A stretch of 44,678 nt of DNA from Streptomyces sp. NRRL F-5630. GTDB lineage: Bacteria; Actinomycetota; Actinomycetes; Streptomycetales; Streptomycetaceae. The DNA lies in the NCBI RefSeq assembly GCF_000719475.1, contig NZ_JOGO01000051.1:1-44678 (forward strand), in the 5' to 3' direction. The translations under genes were made by a program, and so were the position numbers. This document shows positions 23,875 to 31,525 of this stretch, in pieces. Under the pieces are notes generated by a model. That model saw nothing but the letters and a program-made list of their open reading frames with translations, searched no databases and was not told the DNA's origin. The stretch's first letter is position 1, and each line of letters begins with the position of its first letter.

Positions 23875-25101
23875 TCAGAAACCGTCGGGGCACCACGGAC
23901 GGCGGGCGGTGCGCAGCAGCCGTTCGGCACGGGCCGCCGCACCGTGCGCCCGCTCGTCGAGCAGCCCCGCGTCCGCCAGCGCGAGCGGCGAGCCGTCGCC
24001 GAGCCAAAGCCGCGCCAAGTCGCCCACGTCCACGAGGACTTCGGGTTCCTCCGCAGTCCGCTCGACCCGTCCCGTGCCGTCCGCGTCCGCCGTCAGCCGG
24101 TACGTGCCGCCCGCCGGGCCGCTCGCGTCGGCCACGCCGATGACGAGGCTGCCGGGGGCCTCGTAGGTACGGGCCTCGAAGGCGGCGACGACATCCAGGA
24201 CGCGGACCCACAGGAAGTCCGCCGCGCGCGCGACCCGCGCGGCGCGCGGGTCGGGCAGCAGGAGCGGGAGGATGTCGTCCGGCGGCCGGTGGTACACCTC
24301 CACGTGCGCGACGTGGTCGATCGCGCACAGGTACGTCCACAGCGCGCGCCGGGCCGCCGCGGTCGTGGTGAGGAGGTCGTGGACCTTGGCGGTACGAGAG
24401 GCGTCGTCCACCTCGTAGCAGAGCAGCCCCGCCGGTGTGCCGTCCGCGTCGCGGTGCAGGACGTACACCGGCTCCTTCCAGCCGGGGGCGCGCCAGCCGG
24501 TGCCCGTGAGGGTGCGCCACCAGGCGGCGTCCCTGCTGACCGCGCCGGGCCGGCCGGCGAGGAAGCGGGCGTGCAGCGCCGGTCCGTGCGCGAGGACCGT
24601 CTCCGCGTCGACGAGCGCGAGCCGCCCGTCGCCGGGCGGGAGCGCGCGTTGCCGGTCGATGCCCGTGGCCGCGACGTCGACGCGCCAGTCGAGCGAGTGC
24701 GTCGCGGGGCCGAAGCCGAAGCGGCCGTAGATGGGGTACTCGGCCGAGATGAGCGTCGCGACGGCCTCGCCCCGCGCGTGCGCGGCGGCGAGGTCCGCGC
24801 CCATCATGCGGCTGAGGACGCCGCGCCTGCGGTGCGTGGGCGCGACGGACACGGCGGTGACGGCGTTGGCGGCTACCCGCGCGCCACCGACCGCCGTGAC
24901 GCGCTGCGGGAAGGAACGCAGCGTGCCGACGCAGCCGCCGTCCTCGAAGGCCCCGGTGAAACGTGACTCCGCGAAGGAGTCGGCGACTTCGGCGAGACGC
25001 TCGGCCGGGACGGTGGGAGGTTCGAGGAAGGCGGTGCGCACCACCCTGAGCCAGTCGGCGAGTTCGTCGGGGCTGGTCAAGGCACGGATGTCGAGGGGCA
25101 T
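23875..25101 (-). CDS. Eis-family GNAT N-acetyltransferase
   Basis: The 408-residue length and three-part layout fit the Eis family: an N-terminal GNAT domain with the acetyl-CoA loop VSVAPTHRRRGVLSRMM and the catalytic-Tyr segment SAEYPIYGRFGFG, a second GNAT-like domain, and a sterol-carrier-like domain that ends at a C-terminal Phe (PWCPDGF), whose carboxylate acts as the base in Eis. Eis proteins acetylate amines such as aminoglycosides and lysine side chains; the substrate here is unknown. The stop is 140 bp from the nucleotidase start and the gene may be transcribed alone. Confidence 0.92.
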   Translation of the reverse strand: MPLDIRALTSPDELADWLRVVRTAFLEPPTVPAERLAEVADSFAESRFTGAFEDGGCVGTLRSFPQRVTAVGGARVAANAVTAVSVAPTHRRRGVLSRMMGADLAAAHARGEAVATLISAEYPIYGRFGFGPATHSLDWRVDVAATGIDRQRALPPGDGRLALVDAETVLAHGPALHARFLAGRPGAVSRDAAWWRTLTGTGWRAPGWKEPVYVLHRDADGTPAGLLCYEVDDASRTAKVHDLLTTTAAARRALWTYLCAIDHVAHVEVYHRPPDDILPLLLPDPRAARVARAADFLWVRVLDVVAAFEARTYEAPGSLVIGVADASGPAGGTYRLTADADGTGRVERTAEEPEVLVDVGDLARLWLGDGSPLALADAGLLDERAHGAAARAERLLRTARRPWCPDGF

Positions 25102-25154
25102 ACCGGCAGGTTAGGCGGGGCATCCCGCCGGGGGCCATCCGGTTTCCGGGACGC

Positions 25155-26120
25155 TCAGAACGTCGCCCGGACCTCCCCGACCACCACGGAGCCGCCCGTC
25201 AGCGGCACGTCGCCGATGCGGTCCACCACCGGGTCGTCCACGCCCAGCATCTCCAGGGCGCGCGCGAGGACGGCCCGCAGGGCACGGCCGCCGCCGTCGT
25301 CGATCTTGAAGGCGAGCGCGGAGCCGTCGGGGAGCGCGACCGCCTGCACGGCCTCCGCGCCCATCTTGGAGAGGACCCCGGGAACGGCCCGCATGAGCCA
25401 CGTGTCCGGGCGGCGCGTGCCCGCCACGTACTCCGGGTGCGCGCGCATCGCGGCGGCGACGCGGCCCTCCGCGCTCGACGGGTCGGCGAGGACGAAGGAG
25501 CGGAAGGCGCGCGCGAGGCCCGTGAGGCTGAGCGCCATGAGCGGCGCGCCGCAGCCGTCGATGCCGAGCGCGGAGATCTCCTCGCCCGCGGCCTCCTCGA
25601 CGCAGTCGCGCACGAGGAGCTGGAGGGGGTGCCCCGGATCGAGGTACGTGTCGGTCGGCCAGCCCGCGGCCTCGCAGGCGGCGAGCATCGCGGTGTGCTT
25701 GCCGGAGCAGTTCATGGTGATCCGCTCCCTGACCTCCCCGGACGCGAGGTACGCCTCCGCCTCCTCGGGGTCGAGGGGCAGGTCGGGCGGGCACTGGAGC
25801 CGCGCCGGATCGAGCCCGTGCTCGTCCAGCATCGTCCGTACGAGCGAACGGTGGAAGGGCTCTCCGGAGTGGCTCGCCGCCGCGAGGGCGAGCCGGGGGC
25901 CCTCCAGGCCGAGTCCGGCGCGCAGCACGGCCGCCGCCTGCATCGGCTTGTTCGCCGAGCGCGGGAAGACCGGGGCCGCCGGGTCGCCCAGGGCGGTACG
26001 GACCGAGCCGTCCGGGGCGAGCAGGACGAGGCTGCCGCGGTGCCTGCTCTCGGGGAAGCCGGACCGTACGACCTCGGCGAGTACGGGGGCGACGACGGAG
26101 TGCGACGGGGTGGTGGTCAT
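25155..26120 (-). CDS. Type III (Rhizobium etli-type) L-asparaginase
   Basis: The 321-residue protein has the class signatures: RSANKPMQ (Ser55-x-x-Lys58 catalytic pair), MNCSGKH and GIDGCGAP (Cys and Lys positions that bind zinc in the R. etli enzyme), and KIDDGGGRALRAV near the C-terminus. It would hydrolyse asparagine to aspartate and ammonia in the cytosol. ATG 26120 is preceded on the minus strand by weak purines only (CACCCCCC before the ATG). The Eis-type gene follows 53 bp later in the same direction, so they may share a transcript. Confidence 0.92.
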   Translation of the reverse strand: MTTTPSHSVVAPVLAEVVRSGFPESRHRGSLVLLAPDGSVRTALGDPAAPVFPRSANKPMQAAAVLRAGLGLEGPRLALAAASHSGEPFHRSLVRTMLDEHGLDPARLQCPPDLPLDPEEAEAYLASGEVRERITMNCSGKHTAMLAACEAAGWPTDTYLDPGHPLQLLVRDCVEEAAGEEISALGIDGCGAPLMALSLTGLARAFRSFVLADPSSAEGRVAAAMRAHPEYVAGTRRPDTWLMRAVPGVLSKMGAEAVQAVALPDGSALAFKIDDGGGRALRAVLARALEMLGVDDPVVDRIGDVPLTGGSVVVGEVRATF

Positions 26121-26218
26121 GGGGGGTGGTACGGCCTTCCGGGCGGGCGGCCCGCCCCCTCGGCCCCCGGCCGCGCGCCCACGGGGGCACGGCCGGGGAC
26201 GGCGGGTTCACCGCCTCG

Positions 26219-26938
26219 TCACAGGAGCAGGTCGTCTACTTGCGCTTCTCCCTCACGGTACCTGCGGGCGATCTCCGCGCTGCACCCGTCGGCGGTCCGC
26301 TGGAGGGCGAGACGGCGGCGCGAGACGTCCGCCTCGTAGGCGAGCAGGCGGGCCCGGCCGCGTGACAACTCCTCGTCGGTACGGGCCCCGAGGTCGGAGA
26401 GCGAGACCTCCTGGAGGATCGCCCCCGCGAGCCGCTCGGCCTCCTTCCCGTCCGGCGTCCCGACGCTGAGGTGCCGGACCGAGGAGCGGTGGCGGGCCGG
26501 GCCGTCCCGCAGGATGCCCGCGAGGCGCGCCACGACGTCGGCGTCCCCGGGACCCGCGACGGCGGGAGGCGCGGAGCGCGGCACGGCGGGCGCTTGCGGC
26601 GCCTGGCGCCCGGCGGGCGCGGGGGGCGCCTGCCGACCGGCGGGCGCGGGCGCGGGCGCGGGCGCGGTGGTGCGACCGCGGATCTCGGCGGTGAGGATGT
26701 CGATACGGCCGTGCAGCATCCGCCGTACGTAGCTGAGTTCGGCCTCCTCGCGGCCCGACACCCGGCGCAGTTCCCGCAGTTCGGGCAGCGTGAGCCCTTC
26801 GAGGCGGACCGTGGGCGCCTCGGGTTCCTCCTCACGGGGGCGGGGCGCGCGGGCCGTGGCCCAGGCGTGGGCGGTGCCCTCGGTGCGCGTGGTGGGGGCC
26901 GCGAGGGCCCCGGGTTGTTTCATGGCTGAGCTGTTCAT
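26219..26938 (-). CDS. rsiG: RsiG, c-di-GMP-dependent anti-sigma factor of WhiG
   Basis: RsiG binds the sporulation sigma factor WhiG when loaded with two c-di-GMP molecules and so delays sporulation. The 239-residue protein (ATG 26938, GGACGG upstream) has a disordered N-terminus, a first helix (about 50-90), a Pro/Ala-rich linker, and a C-terminal helix pair ending AEIARRYREGEAQVDDLL. The known c-di-GMP motif E-x3-S-x2-R-x3-Q-x3-D is intact in the second helix (E202, S206, R209, Q213, D217). In the first helix it reads E65, S69, R72, H76, D80, with His in place of Gln. WhiG is not in the window. Confidence 0.9.
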   Translation of the reverse strand: MNSSAMKQPGALAAPTTRTEGTAHAWATARAPRPREEEPEAPTVRLEGLTLPELRELRRVSGREEAELSYVRRMLHGRIDILTAEIRGRTTAPAPAPAPAGRQAPPAPAGRQAPQAPAVPRSAPPAVAGPGDADVVARLAGILRDGPARHRSSVRHLSVGTPDGKEAERLAGAILQEVSLSDLGARTDEELSRGRARLLAYEADVSRRRLALQRTADGCSAEIARRYREGEAQVDDLLL

Positions 26939-27244
26939 GTGTTTCCGTCCCCTCGACGCGCCTCGCGGCGCTGGATGCATTCTGCTCCCGCGAGGCGGCC
27001 CTTGTGTCCAACTGGCCGCATTCGCGGGTTGTTGAACCGTTAGCGACCGCTTTATGTGCGCACGTCCGGAGGGGAATCGGGAAGGGAGGAGGGCTGCCGG
27101 GAAGCAACCATGTAGCGCAGCGCACGAGGGCGTACGGAGTGGAGCGGGGGCCGCACGGGGGGGCGGCCGAACCCGGGGTCTGTGCGCCCCCCGGGCGCCC
27201 CCCTTCCCGGCCGCCGTCCGGCCCGGCACGGTTCAATGGGGCGT
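26939..27244. other. Divergent promoter region of rsiG and dtd
   Basis: The stretch next to rsiG (26990-27060) is richer in A and T and contains GGTT-gttg-AACC and TTAGCGACC. It is the likely location of the rsiG promoter, which in other streptomycetes is developmental. No operator could be assigned. Confidence 0.4.
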
Positions 27245-27670
27245 ATGCGTGCAGTCGTGCAGAGGGTGGACGGGGCCGGTGTCGTCGTCGCGGGCGAGGT
27301 CGTCGGCGAGATCAAGGGCGAAGGACTGTGCGTCCTCGTGGGGGTGACGCACGAGGACACCCCCGCCAAGGCCGCTCAGCTCGCGCGGAAGTTGTGGTCC
27401 CTGCGGGTGCTGAGCGACGAGAAGTCGTGCTCCGACACCGGCGCCCCGCTCCTCGTCGTCAGCCAGTTCACGCTCTACGGCGACGCGCGCAAGGGCCGCC
27501 GCCCCACCTGGAACGCGGCGGCCCCCGGCGAGGTCGCCGAGCCCCTCGTGGACGAGGTCGTACGGTGCCTGCGCGACCTCGGGGCGCACGTCGAGACGGG
27601 CCGCTTCGGCGCCTCGATGCGGGTCTCGCTGACGAACGACGGCCCCTTCACGGTCCTGCTGGAGATGTGA
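27245..27670 (+). CDS. dtd: D-aminoacyl-tRNA deacylase
   Basis: DTD removes D-amino acids (and glycine misattached to tRNA-Ala) from tRNA. The 141-residue protein has the family motifs [15 protein letters not shown] and [12 protein letters not shown] (the N-x-G-P position), and starts [20 protein letters not shown] as usual. The ATG at 27245 follows GGTTCAATGGGGCGT with no clear Shine-Dalgarno site. It is convergent with ygfZ and separated from it by a strong hairpin. Confidence 0.95.
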   Translation: MRAVVQRVDGAGVVVAGEVVGEIKGEGLCVLVGVTHEDTPAKAAQLARKLWSLRVLSDEKSCSDTGAPLLVVSQFTLYGDARKGRRPTWNAAAPGEVAEPLVDEVVRCLRDLGAHVETGRFGASMRVSLTNDGPFTVLLEM

Positions 27671-27672
27671 CC

Positions 27673-27710
27673 GCCGGGGCCCCGGGCGCGAACGCTCCCG
27701 GAGCCCCGGC
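27673..27710. terminator. Hairpin after dtd
   Basis: GCCGGGGCCCCGGG (27673-27686) pairs with CCCGGAGCCCCGGC (27697-27710), 14 positions with one mismatch and a 10-nt loop, starting 2 bp after the dtd stop. It is probably a terminator for dtd and, in reverse, for ygfZ. Confidence 0.75.
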
Positions 27711-27853
27711 AGGGCCGACCAGCGTCGGCAGAGCCGAAGGGAGCGCGACGGTGTCGAGGCGCCCGTCGCGCGCAGGCCGTGAGGAACGAGCGGCCGAGCA
27801 CGTCGGGTGACTCGGCACCGGCTCCGGCGCTCCCGGAGGCGAAGCCGACGCGA

Positions 27854-28834
27854 TCAAGAAGTGACCACGGCTTCTTGCGCCGCCGCTGTCTCCTCGGCCA
27901 GCAGCGGGGCGTCCACCGGCACGTTCCGCTTGATGAGGCCCAGGGCGATCGGGCCCAGCTCGTGGTGGCGGGCGGAGGTCGTCACGAAACCGAGGACGCG
28001 GCTCTCGGGGCCCTCCGCCGCGAGGCGGAGCGGGGCGCCGTGGGGCGGGAGGTGGACCTCGCTGCCGTCGAGGTGGAGGAAGACGAGACGGCGCGGCGGC
28101 TTCCCCAGGTTGTGGACACGCGCGACGGTCTCCTGGCCCCGGTAGCAGCCCTTGTCGAGGTGGACGGCGCTCGCGAGCCAGCCGACCTCGTGCGGAATGG
28201 TGCGGTGGTCGGTCTCGAAGCCGAGCCGGGGGCGCCGCGCCTCGACGCGCAGGGCCTCCAGGGCGAGCAGCCCGATCGCGGGCCCGGCGGCCTCGGCGAA
28301 GGCGGCGAGGTCCGTACGGGGCAGGAAGACGTCCCGTCCGTCCGGGGTCTCCCGTACGGCGGCGCCCTCGGGTGTCGGCGTGATCGATCCGGCGGGCAGA
28401 TGGACGACGGCGTACTCCTCCGTGCGGTCCACGACCTCGACGCGGTAGAAGAACTTCATGCTCTCCAGGTAGCCCGCCAGGGCCTCGCGGGTGCCGGGCT
28501 CGACGTGGAGCCACGTCGTGGTGCCGTCGTCGACGAGGGAGAGGTGGTGCTCGACGTGGCCGTTGGCGGAGAGGACGAGGGCCTCGGTGGCCTGCCCGGC
28601 GGGCAGTTCGCTGACGTGCTGGGTGAGCAGCAGGTGCAGCCAGGCGAGGCGCTCGGGCCCTTCGACGGTGAGCACGCCCCGGTGCGAGAGGTCGACGAAG
28701 CCGCGCCCGTCGGCGAGGGCGCGTTGCTCGCGGAAGAGGTCGCCGTAGTGCGCGGCGACCCCGGCGTCCACGCCTTCGGCGGCGACGGCTCCGGGAAGGG
28801 TGAGGAGCGGGCTCTGCGACTCGGTCGTCTTCAT
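27854..28834 (-). CDS. ygfZ: Folate-binding YgfZ/GcvT-like protein
   Basis: The start ATG 28834 gives 326 residues; the frame is open upstream, but the domain begins here (SPLLTLPGAVAAEG, then HYGDLFREQRAL). The signature KGCYRGQETVAR with its invariant Cys is present, as is the barrel C-terminal domain (PPRRLVFLHLDG). YgfZ proteins bind tetrahydrofolate and help repair or assemble certain Fe-S clusters, acting in the cytosol. Nur lies 35 bp upstream on the same strand, so a nur-ygfZ transcript is likely. Confidence 0.92.
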   Translation of the reverse strand: MKTTESQSPLLTLPGAVAAEGVDAGVAAHYGDLFREQRALADGRGFVDLSHRGVLTVEGPERLAWLHLLLTQHVSELPAGQATEALVLSANGHVEHHLSLVDDGTTTWLHVEPGTREALAGYLESMKFFYRVEVVDRTEEYAVVHLPAGSITPTPEGAAVRETPDGRDVFLPRTDLAAFAEAAGPAIGLLALEALRVEARRPRLGFETDHRTIPHEVGWLASAVHLDKGCYRGQETVARVHNLGKPPRRLVFLHLDGSEVHLPPHGAPLRLAAEGPESRVLGFVTTSARHHELGPIALGLIKRNVPVDAPLLAEETAAAQEAVVTS

Positions 28835-28868
28835 ATCCACGAAGGGTACGACCCCGGCGCGGCCCCGG

Positions 28869-29396
28869 TTATTCCGGCAGGGAGCGGGCGTGCTCCGGGT
28901 GCCCACCCGGTGGGCGCCCGGCACGGTCACCCGGCGTGTGCCCGGCCCGCTCGGCGTCGTCACCGGGTCCGTACTCGCGGTCCTCGCTGCAGTTGCGGCA
29001 GCGACCGAAGATCGCGAAGTGCTTGAGGTCGGTCTCGAAGCCGAACTCCTCGCGGAGCTTGCGCGCGAAGGCGTCGGCGCTGGAGACCTCGGTCTCGATG
29101 ACGTCGGCGCAGTCGCGGCACACGAGGTGCAGGTGGTCGTGCCGGTCGGCGAGGTGGTACGTGGGGGCGCCGTGGCCGAGGTGCGCGTGGCTGACGAGGT
29201 TCAGCTCCTCCAGGAGCTCCAGGGTGCGGTAGACGGTCGAGATGTTGATGCCCGATGCCGTCTTGCGCACCTCGCAGAGGATGTCGTCGGGCGTCGCGTG
29301 TTCGAGCGCGTCGACGGCCTCCAGGACGAGCTGGCGCTGCGGCGTCAGCCGGTAGCCGCGCTGCCTGAGGTCGCTCTTCCAGTCGGTGCTCACCAC
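28869..29396 (-). CDS. nur: Nur, nickel-responsive Fur-family repressor
   Basis: The sequence closely matches what I remember of Streptomyces Nur: VSTDWKSDLRQRGYRLTPQR at the N-terminus, then NISTVYRTLELLEELNLVSH as recognition helix, and the metal-binding region HLGHGAPTYHLADRHDHLHL, CRDC and HFAIFGRC. Nur represses nickel transporters and the iron superoxide dismutase when nickel is bound. At 175 residues it is about 30 longer than I recall, through a Gly/Arg/Pro-rich C-terminal tail. GTG 29396 has no Shine-Dalgarno site; TACACT lies 6 nt upstream, pointing to a leaderless mRNA. Confidence 0.9.
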   Translation of the reverse strand: MVSTDWKSDLRQRGYRLTPQRQLVLEAVDALEHATPDDILCEVRKTASGINISTVYRTLELLEELNLVSHAHLGHGAPTYHLADRHDHLHLVCRDCADVIETEVSSADAFARKLREEFGFETDLKHFAIFGRCRNCSEDREYGPGDDAERAGHTPGDRAGRPPGGHPEHARSLPE

Positions 29397-29480
29397 ACCA
29401 CCAGTGTAGGCGCGGGCGCGGCAAGCGGGACCGGACCGCGAAAGGCGGCCCCGGCCCCGGGGGACGGCCCGCTCGAGGGC

Positions 29481-30053
29481 CTACTTGAAGAACGCGATGC
29501 CGTCGTCCGGCATGTCCGGCAGGTTGCGGGCCATCTCGGCGACCTGCTCGGGGCTCACGACCTTCTTGAGCTGCGCGGACATGTACGGGCGCAGGCTGAC
29601 CTCGGGGGTCTGCTTCTCGCCGACCCACAGCAGGTCGCCGTTGACGTATCCGTACAGGCGCTTGCCGCCGCTGTAGGGCTCGGCCGCCTCGACGCGGGCC
29701 ACGGCGTCGGTGACGAGGTCGATCTGCGGCTTGCCCTCGGCGAGCTGCCCGTACCAGACCTCGACGACCCCGGTGTCACGCGTCATGACGGTCTCGACCT
29801 GGCGGTCCTTGCCGATCCGCCAGAAGCCGGACTCGGACTCCAGCGGGCCCACCTTGTTGCCGTCCTTGTCGAGCACCCAGCTGTGCGAGGTGTACTCCAG
29901 GAAGTCCCTGCCGTCGTGGCGGAAGGAGAGTTCCTGCCCGAAGTTGCACTTCTCGGCGCCGGGGAAGTCGAAGACACCCGCGCCGGCCCAGTCGCCGAGG
30001 AGCCAGGCGAGGGGGACGAGGTCGCGGTGGAGGTCGGAGGGGATCTCGATCAT
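29481..30053 (-). CDS. Nitrobindin-like (FABP/THAP4-type) beta-barrel protein
   Basis: The 190-residue protein has the family start LAWLLGDWAGAGVFDFPG, the strand pattern FLEYTSHSWVLD, ESESGFWRI, and the C-terminal segment LRPYMSAQLKKVV. Nitrobindins are ten-stranded barrels that bind ferric heme and isomerise peroxynitrite; their heme-ligating His is in this last segment (DHLAAVL in the mycobacterial protein, as I remember it). Here the aligned residue is Gln161, so heme binding is uncertain. It is followed on the same strand by the 33-residue membrane protein in reverse order of position. Adjacent Nur hints at a redox or metal setting. Confidence 0.87.
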   Translation of the reverse strand: MIEIPSDLHRDLVPLAWLLGDWAGAGVFDFPGAEKCNFGQELSFRHDGRDFLEYTSHSWVLDKDGNKVGPLESESGFWRIGKDRQVETVMTRDTGVVEVWYGQLAEGKPQIDLVTDAVARVEAAEPYSGGKRLYGYVNGDLLWVGEKQTPEVSLRPYMSAQLKKVVSPEQVAEMARNLPDMPDDGIAFFK

Positions 30054-30108
30054 GGCGTGCGTGCTCAGCGATCTCTCGGTGTACGGCGGTGGGAGCGGCG
30101 GGACGCGG

Positions 30109-30210
30109 TCAGCGCTGGCCCTGGTACAGCTTCTTCAGCGAGAGACCGGCGAAGGCGAGGACGCCGACGCAGACGAGCACGAGGAGAGTCGTGTAGATGG
30201 CCTCAAGCAT
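30109..30210 (-). CDS. 33-residue single-helix membrane peptide
   Basis: ATG 30210 has an ideal CAAGGAGCG Shine-Dalgarno sequence. The peptide is MLEAIYTTLLVLVCVGVLAF followed by AGLSLKKLYQGQR: one hydrophobic helix and a basic cytosolic tail. Codon use is strongly biased to G/C in third positions. The strong ribosome site and clean topology make it a real small gene. It lies 55 bp upstream of the nitrobindin-like gene on the same strand and may be co-transcribed. Function is unknown. Confidence 0.8.
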   Translation of the reverse strand: MLEAIYTTLLVLVCVGVLAFAGLSLKKLYQGQR

Positions 30211-30367
30211 GGAGCGCTCCTTGGAAGGGGCGGACCCCGCGAGCGCGGGACCCGGTGGTCGGGCGGCACTCAGCTTAATCGGAGGCGCGGGCAGGGGTGG
30301 GGCGAGGGCGGCCGGGCGGGGCGGCCGGCCGCCCCGCATGGGCTGTGCGGGGCAGCCGGCCACCGTC

Positions 30368-30440
30368 GCACGAGCCGGACGCGGCCTCGGCCGCCCTCGC
30401 ACGAGCCGGACGGGGCCTCGGCCGCCCTCGCACGAGCCGG
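30368..30440. repeat. 31-bp tandem repeat, 2.4 copies
   Basis: The unit starts GCACGAGCCGGACG and ends CGGCCGCCCTC (30368-30398 and 30399-30429, with a partial third copy at 30430-30440). The two full copies differ at only one position. Each contains GGCCTCGGCC, which could form a small hairpin. Confidence 0.85.
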
Positions 30441-30444
30441 GGAG

Positions 30445-30507
30445 TCAGGCCAGGAGCTGGCGCATGGTCTTGAACCAAGAGGCGGGCGAGATCTCCTTGC
30501 CCCGCAT
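30445..30507 (-). CDS. Candidate 20-residue peptide ORF
   Basis: ATG 30507 encodes MRGKEISPASWFKTMRQLLA. All but one codon end in G or C, while the first two positions look like normal protein, which is the pattern of real streptomycete coding DNA. An upstream in-frame GTG (30522) would add VHGCT. No Shine-Dalgarno site is seen. It could be a short leader peptide, a small protein, or the tail of a deleted gene, and it is the least certain gene in the list. Confidence 0.3.
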   Translation of the reverse strand: MRGKEISPASWFKTMRQLLA

Positions 30508-30578
30508 CGTGCAACCATGCACACAGGAGACCCGCAGTCCCCCCGGGGGGTTGTACACCGCGCCGTTACGATGCGGCC

Positions 30579-30941
30579 ATGGCAGACAAGCTGGTGGTCA
30601 AGGTGACGGCGGGCGCGGACGCGCCCGAGCGCTGCTCGCAGGCGTTCACGGTCGCCTCGGTGGCGGCGGCGAGCGGGGTCGAGGTCTCGCTGTGGCTCAC
30701 GGGCGAGGCGGCGTGGTTCGCACTGCCGGGCCGCGCGGCCGAGTTCGCCCTCCCGCACTCCGCACCGCTGCCCGACCTGATCGAGGCCATCCAGGCGGGC
30801 GGCACGATCACGCTGTGCACGCAGTGCGCGGCGCGCAGGGACATCGCGCAGAAGGATGTCCTGGAGGGCGTGCGGATCGCCGGGGCACAGGTCTTCGTCA
30901 GCGAGATCATGAAGGACGGCGTCCAGGCGCTCGTGTACTGA
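30579..30941 (+). CDS. DsrE-family protein
   Basis: The 120-residue protein has the DsrE/DsrF-like fold pattern: MADKLVVKVTAGADAPERCS, then SGVEVSLWLTGEAAWF, and a CTQCAARRDI loop with two cysteines of the type used in sulfur relay. It is a single-domain, cytosolic protein. TACGAT ends 6 nt before the ATG and no Shine-Dalgarno site exists, so the mRNA is probably leaderless. The sulfurtransferase gene 1 kb away suggests a persulfide or sulfur-transfer setting, but the partner is unknown. Confidence 0.88.
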   Translation: MADKLVVKVTAGADAPERCSQAFTVASVAAASGVEVSLWLTGEAAWFALPGRAAEFALPHSAPLPDLIEAIQAGGTITLCTQCAARRDIAQKDVLEGVRIAGAQVFVSEIMKDGVQALVY

Positions 30942-31005
30942 CGGGCTCAGCCGCGGGCGGGCTGAGCGGCGGACGGGCTCAGCGGCGGGCGGGCTCAGCA
31001 GCGGC
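30942..31005. repeat. 16-bp tandem repeat containing a terminator hairpin
   Basis: Four units of CGGGCTCAGCGGCGGG and close variants span the gap between convergent stops and run into the last codons of the DUF3099 gene. Within them GCTCAGCC (30945-30952) and GGCTGAGC (30960-30967) form a perfect 8-bp stem with a 7-nt loop, the likely terminator of the DsrE gene. Confidence 0.75.
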
Positions 31006-31282
31006 GTCGGCCCGGGTCCGGGTCCTCGCGCTTCCTGCCGCGCCCCTCTTCCCTGCCCACCGTGTCCTCGCCGTTCTCGCCGTCCTTCTCGTCCCACCAG
31101 CGGTCCTCGGGGCCGCGCCGGTTGGCGACGATGGCGGCGACGGGCGGGATGACGAGGGCGACGACGCACACGCCGATGGCCGCCGGGACGGACCAGATGC
31201 GGACGAAGGCCCAGGCGGAGACGAAGAGGACGAGGCAGATCCCCATCATGAGGAAGTAGGCCCGCCTCCGTCGCGTGTACAT
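30995..31282 (-). CDS. DUF3099-family membrane protein
   Basis: ATG 31282 gives 95 residues; GGAGGG abuts the start, an unusually short spacing. A basic start (MYTRRRRAYF) leads into two transmembrane helices (LMMGICLVLFVSAWAFV and IGVCVVALVIPPVAAIVAN) and a charged cytosolic tail (RRGPEDRWWDEKDGEN), the pattern of DUF3099 proteins in streptomycetes. Function is unknown. Upstream reading in the same frame goes through the 28-bp repeats and is not coding. Confidence 0.83.
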   Translation of the reverse strand: MYTRRRRAYFLMMGICLVLFVSAWAFVRIWSVPAAIGVCVVALVIPPVAAIVANRRGPEDRWWDEKDGENGEDTVGREEGRGRKREDPDPGRRRC

Positions 31283-31354
31283 CCCTCCACGGTAGGCCGC
31301 CCGGCGGAGGACGGCACGCCTTGCGGGCCGTCCGGGCAGGCCGGGCGCGCGACC

Positions 31355-31426
31355 GCGCGAAGGGCCGCGCCCGGCCCGGACGGCGCGAAAGACCGCGTCG
31401 GGCCCGGACGGCGCGAAGGGCCGTGC
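31355..31426. repeat. 28-bp tandem repeat, 2.6 copies
   Basis: The units begin GCGCGAARGRCCG and end GGCCCGGACG (31355-31382, 31383-31410, partial at 31411-31426). They lie between the DUF3099 start and the DUF1416 stop and contain no gene. Similar repeats of other lengths occur in several gaps of this window. Confidence 0.75.
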
Positions 31427-31525
31427 CCCTGTCAGGAAGCGTCCAACCCCCTGGGACACGGCCCTCCGGCCGTCCGTGGCCCCCGCGCGTCACCCGCGAG
31501 GGGCCGTACCTCTGCTCGGTACCGC

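Larger units (their letters stand above)
30211..30578. other. Intergenic region with 31-bp tandem repeats
   Basis: It holds the promoter of the 33-residue peptide gene, the tandem repeat at 30368-30440, a candidate 20-residue ORF at 30445-30507, and the likely DsrE promoter (TACGAT at 30567-30572). Confidence 0.55.

Noticed and set aside
30368..30440. Regular 31-bp repeats as a CRISPR array
   Set aside because: The copies are directly adjacent with no unique spacers, there are fewer than three copies and there are no cas genes.
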